From Siphonodentalium dalli (lineage: Eukaryota > Mollusca > Scaphopoda > Gadilida > Siphonodentaliidae), in the NCBI GenBank assembly GCA_032622095.1, contig CP136064.1, positions 40,947,912 to 41,011,911 of the forward strand: a stretch of DNA of 64,000 nt, read 5' to 3'. Below, piece by piece: positions 35,555 through 47,454 of the stretch. A program made the position numbers and the translations under genes. Numbering within the stretch: the first letter of the stretch is position 1; the number at the start of each line of letters is the position of its first letter. Below the pieces are notes generated by a model. It was not told the DNA's origin, searched no databases, and saw nothing but the letters and a program-made list of their open reading frames with translations.

Positions 35555-35971
35555 GAGGTCCTCATTTCAAGTTTGACGCTATCCTGCATAGCGGGCGAGT
35601 ATCACTAAATTCACCCTCTGGGAACCTCATTCTGCATCACCTCATCAGCTATGTGAGACACAGACTCAGATTGAAGTTCCCAAATGGTGAATATTGTGAT
35701 TTACACCCATTGGGAACCTCGATTATGCAATGCGTTGTCTGCCATATTGTGGATATAGAGAAACTGAACTAAAAAATAAATAGAATCTATGTGAAAAAGT
35801 TTCTATATAAATTTGATAATAAAGAAACTTTCCAGAGAAAATGAGGACAGCAGAATGAGGTCCCCAGAGGGTGAATTTAGTGATGCTAGTCCGCTACGCG
35901 TGATATCATCACTAAATTCACCCTCTGGTGACCTCATTCTGCAAATGACAGACACACTAAACTCAGACTTG
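35555..35971. mobile_element. H2 MITE, left end truncated
   Basis: Starts within the left hairpin (GACGCTATCCTGCATAGCGG), runs through the H2 middle, has a complete right hairpin (35851-35943) and ends CTAAACTCAGACTTG. Confidence 0.75.
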
Positions 35972-36009
35972 GTCTGGCGTCTGTCGTCTATGGCTATATA
36001 TGCATTCGT

Positions 36010-36660
36010 GAACAATTTCCTTCAGCACACCCTACAGGTCACATCCCTAAGATCTTTAGGGGGTAGCAGGAAGACAGCCCGATAGGGCTAGGCTACCCCC
36101 GACAATATACTGCTTTACCTTATTATGTATTTCTGCCATTGTATAATTCATGTATATTGTAAATAAATTATCCTATCCTATCTTATCCTATCCTTTTTCG
36201 ATCAACAACATGGCCACCGGCAGCCATTTTGGATTTCACTATTTCAATGACTAAATTCCCTACAACCAACATTTTTCATCTGATTCATATGAAATTGGGG
36301 GGGGGGGGGGGTGGGTGACCTCTAGATGGGAGCTATCAAATGGTTTCAAATTTCTATGAAAAACTTGGTCGTCAATCATCTTGTATTTCATAATTAAATC
36401 CAATGGCACACCCTGCAGCCCATGTTTATTGGAGAAATGTTTTGATAATTTATAGGTATGTTTAGGATCACCTCCAGATGGGAGCTATTTGAATGATTTA
36501 CAATTAAAAACATGGCCACAGGCAGCCATCTTGGATTTTATTATTTGCATGACTAAATCCTTGTCACACCCTATAACCATCGTTTCACATCCGATTGATT
36601 CCAAACTTAATATTGCTCTCGGGATTGACCTCCAGTAGTACTTAAACATTTAAACCTTCT
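36010..36660. repeat. CATCTTGGATTT-type repeat cluster with LINE-like tail
   Basis: Units of CACACCCTACAGGTCACATC, GGGAGCTAT and CATGGCCACAGGCAGCCATC, as at 24050. Interrupted at 36060-36195 by a segment ending in (TATCC)n, resembling a non-LTR 3' tail. A 16-G run lies near 36297. Confidence 0.5.
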
Positions 36661-36925
36661 GCGTTCCTTTTCGCTCCATTGACTTAATATATTACATCAA
36701 TTAATATAAATTTTAGTCAGTTTTAGTTAAAGAGTTTTTCTCATATAATCCCGGACAATCTATTTTTAGAACAGAAATCTCACTGAAGCGTTCAGAGTAC
36801 CAAGAGGGAGAACTCTATCTTGTTAGCACCCTCAATCAAGGCAAATAAGAGAATTAACTGATTTACGCTCAGTTGCATCAGAAATAAACCACTTTATTTT
36901 GCCTAAAGTTGAGGACAAATACCAG

Positions 36926-37168
36926 TAATGCCCTAAGTAATCGACTCTTTAACTACAGCAGAATTATGGGTAACTTTTCAGGATTTAGTCGGAAATATGG
37001 CTTGTTGCCATTCATCGGAAAGCTCTCCCCGAGAGCTTTCCGATGAATGGCAACAAGCCATATTTCCGAGAGCTTTCTGATGAATGGCAACAAGCCATAT
37101 TTCCGACTAAATCCTGAAAAGTTACCCATAATTCTGCTGTAGTTAAAGAGTTGATTACTTAGGGCATT
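36926..37168. mobile_element. M1 palindromic MITE, full-length
   Basis: CAGTAATGCCCTAAGTAATC to GATTACTTAGGGCATTAC. The ~100-bp arms are nearly perfect complements (GAATTATGGGTAACTTTTCA, TCGGAAATATGGCTTGTTGC). The second arm carries an extra 42-bp partial repeat (CGAGAGCTTTC(C/T)GATGAATGG twice). Confidence 0.8.
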
Positions 37169-37385
37169 ACATGTATTTACGTAGCCCATGTGTGTTTAAT
37201 AAAATACACTAAATCCTGTTCTGTGATTGGTTAACTGCCAATTGGGTCATGTCTTTCATATCCCAATAAAACACACCATAACATGAACAGGTGTTGCATT
37301 TTGTCTATCTAGATGACTAAAAGCAGTGGATATAATAACTGGGCATGTTTTTTAAGTGTGTGGCCATAGTCTGATCGTTCATGAC

Positions 37386-37775
37386 TTAACCCTTTGATGA
37401 TGGGAGCTTCGCTGGTGCAGCATTAAAGATTATGTGCCAGTGCATTCTCTTATATATGCGAGTCTCCATAGGGAGCCTGGCATATATATAAGAGATTGCA
37501 CTGGCTTTATACAAGGTCAAGATAAATATAGTCAAGGCTCAAAATAAGTGCGCGCTCACGGTCAATGTCCGGCCAAAAACGGCCTATGTCTGGCGCATTT
37601 TTGTATCTGTCGGAAATTCTGTCCGACGCAAAATATGCTTATCATCTTCCATTTTATAAATTTTTATCATCTTCCATTTTGTGTTGACAGGCAGTAATTT
37701 TTTTTTTTATTTTGAGCCTTGAATATAGTTAGGCCATTTATTCTCTTATATATGTGAGACACAGGATTTTCGGTT
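37386..37775. mobile_element. P3 MITE interrupted by a hAT-like element
   Basis: TTAACCCTTTGATGATGGGA, then GCTGGTGCAGCATTAAAGAT, a hairpin cassette (37436-37505), and after the insertion the start of a second cassette (GGCCATTTATTCTCTTATAT). The right TTAA end is lost. Confidence 0.7.
37533..37721. mobile_element. hAT-like MITE, 8-bp duplication AATATAGT
   Basis: 189 bp with perfect 15-bp inverted ends CAAGGCTCAAAATAA, flanked by AATATAGT at 37525-37532 and 37722-37729. Contains GTCCGGCCAAAAACGGCC. Inserted into the P3 element. Confidence 0.85.
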
Positions 37776-38770
37776 TCAGTACGCTTCCATGATGGATGGG
37801 TCACACAAACCTTAGTATAATAAAAAAAATTTGGATTCCACTCATGAATCTCTTGGATGAGTTTATAAACCTGTCCTACTTTCAGGTGTTGCGCCTCCTG
37901 AATCGTTTACCGCGTGTCTATTTCGCGACGTAAGAGCGATAACTTTAACAAACATAATCGGATTTCACCAAATGTGTTCATGGGTTCTACTCAAGCACAG
38001 GTTCTCTTCAGACATAACTCGACTGAAGCATCTCTGATGCATACCTCTTGCTTTTTATGTATTTTCATTCGATATCACCCCAACGGAGTGTTTCACATCA
38101 CTTTACGCAACCACATACGCAACCACCATTGTGGAAAGAGTATAGCTGGTAGTAACGTAACAAGATCACATTCATATATCTTTACATTTTTTAATGAACC
38201 ATTGTTTATAAACATCATATTTGCACAAATTTGGTAGGTGATATTAAATCTATAATAATTATAGCTATTCTGGGATTAATTTTGGGTAAAACTAATCTCA
38301 TTGTGGCGTACTGAGCATCGGAATTGGGAAAAAAAATTATAGGTTTGGCTACCATCGGACAAGATAATTTTCTATTACCATTAACTGGATGCAGTTATTG
38401 AGGTAATGTGTAGTGGAATTCTTACTTCAGTATTGTTGTGACCTGTATTAATTCAGTATGATTCAGTCCCAGATTCATCATTATTTATAGAATTTTCATT
38501 GTACCTACCACCAGACAGTACTGCTCTTTTATCTAGAAGCGGAATGGGTACTCATTTGACACATTTGCATATTGTGTACTTGCCGGTGATGCCACATGCA
38601 TTCATTCAACTTTGTGACTCACCTAATATTTAACTGTCAGTATAGTATTCATGTGAAACCACTGGTGTTCAACCTTTTAAAGCTGCCTACATGTCTTCAT
38701 TTTGAGATAAGCGTTTCTTATCTTTAGATATACAGAGATTTTTCTTTTTCTCTTTTCTTGTCCTGTTTTT
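37776..38770. other. intronic, no gene recognised
   Basis: The open frame 37914-38237 lacks any known domain. Two ~30-bp imperfect words (GGTTTGGCTACCATC; TCACACAAACCTTAG) may mark an old element. Confidence 0.35.
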
Positions 38771-38784
38771 GTTGTTAGGGCTGT

Positions 38785-39475
38785 AATGATAAACCCCTAT
38801 CGTATCACAATTTTTTTCTAATGATATATGTGTATCGCGATTCGATTCCCTTTAGACTTAAAAAAATATTGAAATTTGTTCCTGCAGTGGTGAATGGTGA
38901 TCTGGGATAAGAATTACGTTTCTCATTTCTAATAGCATACCATTCCATGCCTATTATAAAACTTATAGTCATACCATTCCATGACTAAGCTTATATGGTC
39001 ATATTGAAACAATTGAATTTATTCTTAGGCTTTAGTTGTACACTAATCTTGAATGCAAGAGGAGGGTTAATTTGACAGGCAAATCATAAGGGCTGTAATG
39101 TTATACTTTATCACAATACAATGTAAATCATGATACATGATCAACAATTCGATACATATCACAATACACTAAATTAATGATTTACCTGATTTACCACCTG
39201 CATTATCAGAACCAACAGGTTTACAATTGGAGATAAGAGTTCATTTTTAACTAAAATGCAGTTTATTAATAAGCTAGATGAGTCAAATACAGATAATAAA
39301 CATGTAAACTTGAGAGAACATTGCAGGTTTGGCTCTTTTACAAATGCCCATCCTCGGAAATTATTTGATTTCCTGTATCATGATACAGATGACGGGGATC
39401 ATGACATGATACGAAACGTGTATCGTTTGAAAGTGTATCATGATACATTTATTCATGATAAATTGTACAATGCTT
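38785..39475. repeat. TATCATGATACA-rich region, hAT-like remnants
   Basis: GGGCTGTAATGATAAACCCC (38789) and GGGCTGTAATGTTATACTTT (39089) resemble hAT ends. Many palindromic TATCATGATACA words occur at 39120-39460. Related words are at 53645-53712 and 54055-54140. Confidence 0.4.
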
Positions 39476-39651
39476 GAAATAATGCCACTGCACTTAACGA
39501 AAAACAGGTCGCAACAACAAAAAACAGGTCGCCTCGAAATTTGTGAAAGCCTCGCTATCACTGATTATTTAGCTCAATCATTAATCAAGGGCACCAAAAC
39601 ACGATATTCAAAGAATAGCCATTGACTGGAATGATTTAGACATGATATAAT

Positions 39652-39906
39652 CAAGCCTTGAAATAGTGTGTCTGTCATTTGCAGAATGAGGTCCCCAGAG
39701 GGTGAATTTAGTGATGCTACCCCCGCATAGTGGGCTAGCATCACCAAATTCACCCTCTGGGAACCTCATTCTGCTGAGGTGTAAGCAGAATGAGGTCTCC
39801 AGAGGGTGAATTTGGTGATGCTAGCCCGCTATGCGGGGTAGCATCACTAAATTCACCCTCTGGGGACCTCATTCTGCAAATGACAGACACACTATTTCAA
39901 GGCTTG
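39652..39906. mobile_element. H1 hAT-like MITE, full double-hairpin, duplication GATATAAT
   Basis: 255 bp with ends CAAGCCTTGAAATAGTGTGT and complement. Perfect GATATAAT flanks at 39644-39651 and 39907-39914. Two ~100-bp hairpins sit side by side: GAGGTCCCCAGAGGGTGAAT...TCATTCTGC (39686-39775) and GCAGAATGAGGTCTCCAGAG...TCATTCTGC (39785-39880). The second mirrors the first, so the whole element is also palindromic. Confidence 0.88.
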
Positions 39907-39914
39907 GATATAAT

Positions 39915-41540
39915 ACAACAGCTGCATGCTGAAGAAATTTAAGATTATTGGGAGAGTGAATAATGCTGAATTTGGAATAAGGTTGCAGGTTAAAACAAAC
40001 TCATAATGACAGGAGTAATGAAGTATCATTATCATTATTAAAGATCAATATCTTTTGCGAACACTTTGAATTGACCTGCGGCACATAATATGAGTTATCG
40101 GAACATTAATATTCCAGGGGAACGAACATTGTGTTACCTACGGTAAGCCTCAACCAGGTGAACGAATAATAGGTTACTCAAAATATTTAAATGTGCAGGC
40201 GTGATGTTATAGTTTTGACTAAAGAATAGTCATAAGATTTGTACCATGAGAAGAAATTACTGCTATATTTTAAACCTATATGTATTCTTCATGGACCAAC
40301 TATGTTATATTATCATACTATCCCTTTGAATTACATTCACCTCATGCAAATCTTCATATGGAGCTCTGAACAGTAATTTGCATAATTCACATGGGATGAT
40401 AGGATTAATGTGAAGAGATTGGAGCTTCAATAGGCATATTGTATTAAATTTTAGCATTAAAATTGATGGTATAGTGAAATAGTGGATCTTAAATTATACG
40501 CCATAATGTTCGCATTTACAATATCGTTTGAATCGGTCCAATCAGTCACAGCATACTTTAGATCATCATTTGTATGTCCGCAATAAATGAGTTTGCTTAT
40601 TTCCTTATATATAATGATCATACATCTTTATAACATAGAAAATCTAGGTTGTTCAACCTTAGAGCGATGTAATGCATATTTGAGCTGTATAACTTATTCT
40701 AGTCCACACCTATATTGTCAGCATGACAGATGGAAAAAGTTATGATTAATTGACAAACCACAATCACCTTGACATTGGCTTATTTAATTTATGCACTTAC
40801 TAGGATGAAGCTACACTTAGATATTTTAATAACTTTCTGAAGTGAGGTCTTGCGTTAACGTTTTAGTGAACCCAGACTCACTCAGACTGTCTTCTCACTT
40901 ACTTGGTTATGAAATGGTTCAAACCCCCATTTCATTTTGTTAAGGTTAAGCGGGCATGGCTTCTTTGAATTTTCATATACCGGTACTACATAAATTTGTA
41001 AATTATTGTGTATCAGACCGTGTGATAATCTATATATATGGTGAAGACCCTGTTTCAGTCTAAGTTCAGAACCAACGTCACTTCTTGTTGACCTCAATAA
41101 CTAAAAGTGGTTGGTAGAATAACTGGGTGCACATTTATGAAGCCACCATATAGACTAATTGATTGATAATTCACAAGTAGGATATTGCACTGACTGAGTA
41201 TAATCTCCATATTGCATATTTCAGAAGAAAACTGATTCAGCTGATTTATGGAAATGAATGAGGAACAAATATATATATATATATAACAAATATATATAAA
41301 TAAAAAATGAATCTAGTTTGGGTTTGTTTTATTGAGGGATACAGTAGTGATGTCTGGGTTTGAAATGTCATTTTGGTTTTCGTTTTGGTATGGTTTTTGT
41401 AGCTACATGTACAAACACGAGATTTCGGTTCAGTTGTGATTTTACTCCATACACTAATGACTATATACATAGAGTAAATGGTATAATAAGACATATTTCC
41501 AACCATTTTCCAGTGATTTCCATATTCTATGCATTCTATG
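39915..41540. other. intronic, no gene recognised
   Basis: A TA-rich microsatellite lies at 41268-41295. No domain-bearing ORF. Confidence 0.4.
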
Positions 41541-41544
41541 TGGC

Positions 41545-41799
41545 CAAGCCTTGAAATAGTATGTCTGTCATTTGCAGAATGAGGTCCCCAGAGGGTGAAT
41601 TTAGTGATGCTACCCCGCATAGCGGGCTAGCATCACCAAATTTACCCTCGGGGGAACCTCATTCTGCTGAGGTGTAAGCAGAATGAGGTCCCCAGAGGGT
41701 GAATTTGGTGATGCTAGCCCGCTATGTGGAGTAGCATCACTAAATTCACCCTCTGGGGACCTCATTCTGCAAATCACAGACACCCTATTTCAAGGCTTG
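41545..41799. mobile_element. H1 hAT-like MITE, full double-hairpin
   Basis: CAAGCCTTGAAATAGTATGT to ACCCTATTTCAAGGCTTG, a near-identical sister of 39652-39906. Flanks TATGTGGC (41537-41544) and TATGTGCC (41805-41812) suggest an 8-bp duplication with one mismatch and a slightly longer right end. Confidence 0.82.
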
Positions 41800-42091
41800 G
41801 CAATATGTGCCATTATCGCTCATATGACACCCAAATAGCAGCTTATAAAAGCATGAGAAGATCAACAACATCGATCATATCATTTCAGAAAACGCAACAT
41901 CTATAAATGATTTTAAATGTTTATTCCTTAGTTCAAGATAAATTTATGTCAATTATCTTGCCAACGAAAGTCGCTGAATGGTGTCACGTGCTGTCGATTT
42001 TTATATCAATTTTATGAAAATAACTTCCTTGAGAGAATGATTATTCTCAATTCCAATCTGACTGCCCCAGTGGAGTGTTTTGTACATAACT

Positions 42092-42341
42092 ATAACCCTT
42101 TCATGATTGGAGCTGCGCTGTTGTAGCATTAAAGAGCCTGTGCCAGTGCATTCTCTTATATATGCGAGAGTCTCCCATAGAGAGTCTCACATATATAAGA
42201 GAATGCATTGGCTTACAAGGTCAAGGTAAATATTGTTAGGCCAATGTATTCTCTTATATATGCGAGACTCCCTATATAAGAGAATGCATTGGCACAGGGT
42301 TTTCACAAAATTTTAGGAAGCTCCAGTCATGGAAGGGTTAA
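42092..42341. mobile_element. P3 piggyBac-like MITE with two cassettes
   Basis: ATAACCCTTTCATGATTGGA to CCAGTCATGGAAGGGTTAA; the left TTAA has mutated to ATAA. Hairpin cassettes are at 42142-42212 and 42239-42293. The GCATTAAAGAGCCTGTGCCA segment is the uninterrupted form of the site filled at 51669. Confidence 0.8.
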
Positions 42342-43111
42342 GTGTAGGATGTCACTTCAAGGAATGTTATTTATCTAGAGCTTTGGAGTTTCATATAATG
42401 TATTCGTAATTTATATGTAATCAGACACTAGACAGTGATTATTGGTATAAATATGGTGAGGACCTCGTTTCAGTTTGTTCAGGCTACATTCAGGAACACA
42501 CACAGAACCAAAAAAATTAGCTAAAGTGTAGAATGTCACTTGAATGCTATTTATCTAGAACAGTAGAGGTGTATAGGATGTTGTGACTACAGGTGTATCC
42601 ATCAGCAATGCATGTATTTGCATTACGTGGTTCACAGCATCGTCCCGAGCATAGTGGATTAAGTCTTGTTGATAGAACATTAGTGTGTGTATTTTGCCTT
42701 TGGTACGGGCCTGTCTTAACAGGATTTTGTTAATGACTGTCATTTTTCTGTCATTGAGAATTCTTTCATCACTTTTGTGTTTGAAAATTCATCTAGTAAA
42801 ATTCTGGATGGAATGTGATTTCATAACTGTGTGTCATTGATAAGAATGTTATGCCTTTGAGTTCAAAGCCAGAATGAGATTTTAGTAATTATTTCGTGAG
42901 CGAAGTACACGCGCACTCTAATTCATTCTCATGTCCGCCATATTCTCTGCACCATATTCTCTGCGCTAGCTTTATATCCCTGCTTCCGAGAAAATGATAA
43001 AAAAAATAAATTTGATTTGTGATTCATTAAAAATAATGATCCTAAGGTCCTATTTGTAATGGAAATACCGCTGAGCCACTCCTTCATTTGCACAGTACTG
43101 AAGTGGCTGCT
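42342..43111. other. intronic, no gene recognised
   Basis: No shared repeat or domain seen. Confidence 0.4.
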
Positions 43112-43610
43112 TTAACCATTTATTTACTAAATAAATGGATTCTTCAATTCTTTTATGAAAGTATTCATTGGAATGGTCTTTATTCATGGAGGTGTGTTAA
43201 CCCTTTCAGTGCCAGGGGTCGATTTCATTTTTGTTTTTGATTGAATTTTTTTGGGTATGCTTAAGCATGCTATGGCGAATTTCAAAACAAATTGGATAAA
43301 AACTTAGGGGCATGTTATAACTCAAAACTATCACCAAGTATTCATAGTAATAAGTTTGATGCTCATGAAAAACGTAAATCGGACTTGGCACTGAAAGGGT
43401 TAAGGAAATATGAGAAGGCAGCCAGAAAAACAGATGAAAAAAGAGCAGAATGAATTTATTTTTTTGCGGAAGCTTTATATCCCTGCTTCCGAGAAAAGGA
43501 TATACAAACGGGATATGTTTAGATAATAATTTCAACAAATGACTTGGTAGTTCTGTTGAACTTATTATCTGAACATTTCCTTAGGGAACTACTCGTCTAT
43601 GAATAGAAAT
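43112..43610. mobile_element. P4 MITE hosting a P2 insertion
   Basis: TTAACCATTTATTTACTAAA, GTATTCATTGGAATGGTCTT at the left; after the insertion GGAAATATGAGAAGGCAGCC, GAACTTATTATCTGAACATT and ACTACTCGTCTATGAATAG. The right TTAA end is not recognisable. TTTATATCCCTGCTTCCGAG at 43473-43492 also occurs at 42971-42990, a local duplication. Confidence 0.7.
43197..43403. mobile_element. P2 MITE with TTAA duplication
   Basis: TTAACCCTTTCAGTGCCAGG to CTTGGCACTGAAAGGGTTAA. TTAA at 43197-43200 and 43400-43403. No hairpin cassette; the middle matches the P2 copy at 49080 (GGGTATGCTTAAGCATGCTA). Confidence 0.85.
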
Positions 43611-43689
43611 GTCGTGCCTGTCACACAGACCAGCCAAGAGAATTGAGAGAATTGAGCCATCCATCCGTCTGATCTTTGGAGCTCTATAT

Positions 43690-44270
43690 ATCAGTCATCA
43701 GTGGTCGGATTTGAATGATCTTTTGGTCTGCTGACAAAATTATATTTTCATGCAACAGGTTTTTTTCATTCAGTTTTTGTTTAGTTTGTGATTTTACTCT
43801 TGGCATGACTAAATCCTTCCGATCATCACCAAACTTCATATGGATAATCGGGTGGCCTCCAGATGGGAGCCATCAAAAAACATGGCCACCAGGAGCCATC
43901 TTTGATTTTACAATATTTAAATCCTTCAGCACATCATGCATCTCACATTTATTGGGAGAAATGTTTGAAAATTCACAGGCATGTTTAGGATCACCTCTAG
44001 GTGGGAGCTATTGAATTTGAATGATTTTCAATTAAAAACATGGCTGCTGGCAGCCATCTTGGAATTTACTCTTTGCTGACTAAATTCTTTGGCCACATCC
44101 CTCATTCGATCATCACCAAACTTGATATGGATCTTCGGGGGGGGGGGGGGGGGGAACTGCCAGCCAGATGGGAGCCATACAAAATTTCCTCTTTTTTTTC
44201 TCGTAAAAAAAACATGGCTGCGCGTTAAAAAAAAACATGGCTGCCAGGTATGGTCCTTAAAGTGTAAAAT
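43690..44270. repeat. CATCTTGGATTT-type repeat cluster
   Basis: Units with ATCACCAAACTTCATATGGA, CCAGATGGGAGCCAT and AACATGGCTGC. A run of about 17 G lies at 44138-44154. Confidence 0.55.
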
Positions 44271-44517
44271 ACACCCATCCCTGTATCTTGGTCATCTTAG
44301 ATGGGATGTGAATGATCTTGTATATATTAACAATAGGATGAAGGGATACATGATACAGGTTTTGTTCAGTCATCACAAATTAAGACATCTTTCAAATTAA
44401 CCTCATCTAAAACTTAATTAACCTCAGCTGAAAGCTACCTCTGTGGTGGATACTTGGTAGGGTGGATACTTCAGTCTGATATACATATTTATTCTCTGTT
44501 TTGCCATAGGTGTACTA

Positions 44518-45776
44518 AGGCCTAAAAAAAAAAGACGTTTGTTTCCGCTAACCCGACCGACCCTATTTTAAACCCCCAACCCTAAACTTTTTATTGCCAT
44601 TGCAAAAAGTAAAAATTGGGCAAAAAAAATTTTTTTATTTTTTTTTTATTTAATTTTTTGTTTAAAAAAAAAAAATTTAGGTCCCAATTCATATCATAAC
44701 AAGATGCAAAACATTTATATATATTGACATAAGAAATTTAAGTTTACAAAAAGATTTAAGTTTAACAGTTGGAATTATACTGTAAAGTATGTTTGGCTTT
44801 CTCTAGCTTTCATCTGAAAACTTCAAATAGTTTCAGTTCAGGTTTGTTATGATTCAGCCTTCAGACTTCAGTATTTCAATCAAATACAGTACAAGGAACA
44901 TTAACAATTTGATCGAATCAACCTGGTTATCAGGTGGGATCTCATAATACCAAATGAAAAATTAACATAGAGATTAGTACTATAAATAGTAATTACTAAC
45001 TTAATAGATATTATTTCTGTACTACATGTACATATTAAGTATGTGTCTCACTTGAATTTTATAAAATAGCCTATTATATGAATTAGAGTGATAATGGTAA
45101 GTCTCATTTCAAGCAGGATATGCATAATCCATTTAACCAAAAGATATCTGACAATAACTTATAAGCATTTCCAATCCATAACATATATAAAAAAATTCCA
45201 AAGTTATGCCACTCAAAGTGCCCTAGATTAGCTCTAAATGCAATGGATTTTCAAAAAGTTTCCGGGGGAAGAACCCCCACCATCAGCAGGCGGTCACCCC
45301 TCCCAAACCTCCCCCCTTCAGATTATGCCTTTGGCATAAAATTGCCCAAAAACAGATGTCCCCCAAAAAATACCTAGATCCTTCACTGAATGCGGAGGAG
45401 AAGGTGGGGTTGTGAAGCCATCATTAAGAGATCGGTACAAGACAGTCACTCCAATATGTGACAGTGCAGTGGTGCTGGATTGACCCCAGTTGTCGCCAGA
45501 CCATATGGGAAACATTAGGATTATCAAAGACTATATTAGTATATAGACTAGTATATATCTAAATATTGAAGCATATGTAAGATTCAATTGGAGTTTCTAG
45601 TTCTTCTGTCATTTGAGTTAACCTGATTGGGGCTAAGCCTAAAAAGTGCATAGTTTGGGTTATTGACAAGTATTATACAGTTATTTTTAAAGATACTAAA
45701 AAAAGTTAAGCCTACCTACCTACCCTAATTTTTTTCAGCTCGTTAGCGGAAACAAATGTATTTTTTGTTTAGGCCT
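44518..45776. mobile_element. Harbinger-like non-autonomous element, ~1.26 kb (copy 2)
   Basis: Same ends and body as 12442-13678, same orientation. With GGCC as terminus the flanks are TAA on both sides (TAA|GGCC...GGCC|TAA), a clean 3-bp duplication. The minus-strand frame at 45318-45527 is retained. Extra sequence around 45238-45310 (GAACCCCCACCATCAGCAGG) is absent from copy 1. Confidence 0.75.
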
Positions 45777-47016
45777 AAGTAAAATAAGAAATGATGTAAC
45801 TTTTCCCTGACTAAAAAAGAAGTACATGTAACACATTTGAAATTTCAGGAAAACAAATCTCATATTTCTCCTGTGGTACCAGTCTATCAAGACTTGAGAT
45901 ATTCTTGTTCCAAGGAGACTAGCTAAATTCAGAGTTTTATAGGTCAACATCTACTCTATTCCACAGAAAATATGTAACAAATTATTTAATTTGCGTGGAG
46001 TTTGAGCGCACTATATACTCACATAAACAAAGAACAATCTAAAACAATATGGTAATTATATAGTGAGAATAAGAAAATGGTATGTAAACCTTTCACGTCT
46101 TGTGTAGCTGAGTATAATTATGACTCTTTTTTGGGGTATTATCCATTAGGTATAATATGAGATACATGTAGCATCATAAATATCTGGATTTAATCAGTCT
46201 GCATTTGAGGATATAAGGGTAAATGATTTTAAAACAGCCATGGCTTCTTTGAAACCTTATATACCGGTAATATATGCTTGTACACAGCCTGTTAAAGGAA
46301 TTGGCTCTCTGTTAGTTGGTGCGACCTCTCTGGACTACATGATCCCACTTTCTTGAATCGCTCCACAGCTGAACATCCCTGACTTTACAGATTATTCTAT
46401 TGGATTCCATGGCCCCTTGCCAAGTCAATCCAGATGCTACCACTGAGGCACTCTGGAATACATACCCCCCCCCCCCCCCCCCCCCCCCATTTCATCTCCC
46501 TCATCGTTCCAAAGCTGAACATCCTGATGCTTCAGATTTCCCCTATATTCCACACCCACTCTCCCGCTATGTCAGTCGAGACGCAGTTGATGTCTCAGCC
46601 TTGATATTTGGTGACAATATAAGTACAATGGTCTGTGGTAGGTAATTGCTGTAAACACTGACATTTAAGTGGCTTTCTGGTATTGATCTAGCCTTCGCAG
46701 CCTTTCACTGTCTCCCCGATGATCAGATTATCCCCTTCCGGCAGCAACAGCAGTGATCTAACATCTCCGTGACAAGTGATACATTTGATTCTCGCACTTG
46801 ATCTAAATTTGGTATCCGAGCAGATATATTTGGCAATGATCGCACACCAGGTGTCATTTGAGTAATGGGTGCAATTTACATGTAGGTTATTTAGAGTGTT
46901 TGTTATTCTTAGACATGACTCAGTCTTTTATCACTTTTCTACTTCCTTATGGGCTTCTCAGAATTAAATCAGGACTTGTTTCTTGCCGAAGCTGGAGGTA
47001 CTGCAGGTACATGTAC
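45777..47016. other. intronic; diverged duplication around a 24-bp poly-C
   Basis: TCGCTCCACAGCTGAACATC (46358) and TCGTTCCAAAGCTGAACATC (46503) mark an imperfect duplication around C(24) at 46465-46488. The open frame 46400-46645 translates the C-tract as polyproline. No family recognised, so not called a gene. Confidence 0.35.
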
Positions 47017-47065
47017 TTAACCCCTTTCACTACCGGTACTAAATACTCATTGATGAGTAGTTCCA
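47017..47065. mobile_element. P4 MITE end fragment
   Basis: TTAACCCCTTTCACTACCGG, then TACTAAATACTCATTGATGA and GTAGTTCC, a P4 end that serves as the left flank of the P1 element at 47066. Confidence 0.6.
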
Positions 47066-47454
47066 TTAACCCTTTACCCAACAGAAGGGCCCTGTGCCAA
47101 TGCATTCTCTTATATATGCGAGTCGACCATAGGTCGCCTCGCATATATAAGAGAATGCATTGGCTTAACACATTAAAAATTATAAAATTGTTAAAGAATG
47201 TAAGAAAAAATGGTAAAAAGTGTTAAATTTTTGTTTTTTTAGGCCAATGCATTCTCTTATATATGCGAGGCGACCTATGGTCGACTCGCATATATAAGAG
47301 AATGCATTGGCACAGGTCATAACTGTAACTATCACAATGTGGTCAAAGAGCCGGTTCCAATGATATCCATATTTGTATGGTTCTATTGAGACAGACCGAA
47401 GATATTTTAGACTGTTGAAGCTTTATTTGGCCGGTTTGTTGGGTAAAGGGTTAA
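47066..47454. mobile_element. P1 piggyBac-like MITE, full-length
   Basis: TTAACCCTTTACCCAACAGA to TGTTGGGTAAAGGGTTAA, TTAA at 47066-47069 and 47451-47454. Hairpin cassettes are at 47096-47164 and 47243-47311; the second is the reverse complement of the first (GCGAGTCGACCATAGGTCGC against GCGACCTATGGTCGACTCGC). Confidence 0.88.

Noticed and set aside
46400-46645. Proline-rich ORF with splice-like borders as an extra exon
   Set aside because: The polyproline is a C(24) homopolymer and the surrounding sequence is an imperfect duplication. No family or phase support.
46947-47226. CILLYMR/YKRMHW ORFs on both strands as a gene family
   Set aside because: Explained completely by the palindromic hairpin cassette of P-family MITEs; both strands read open because the DNA is self-complementary.
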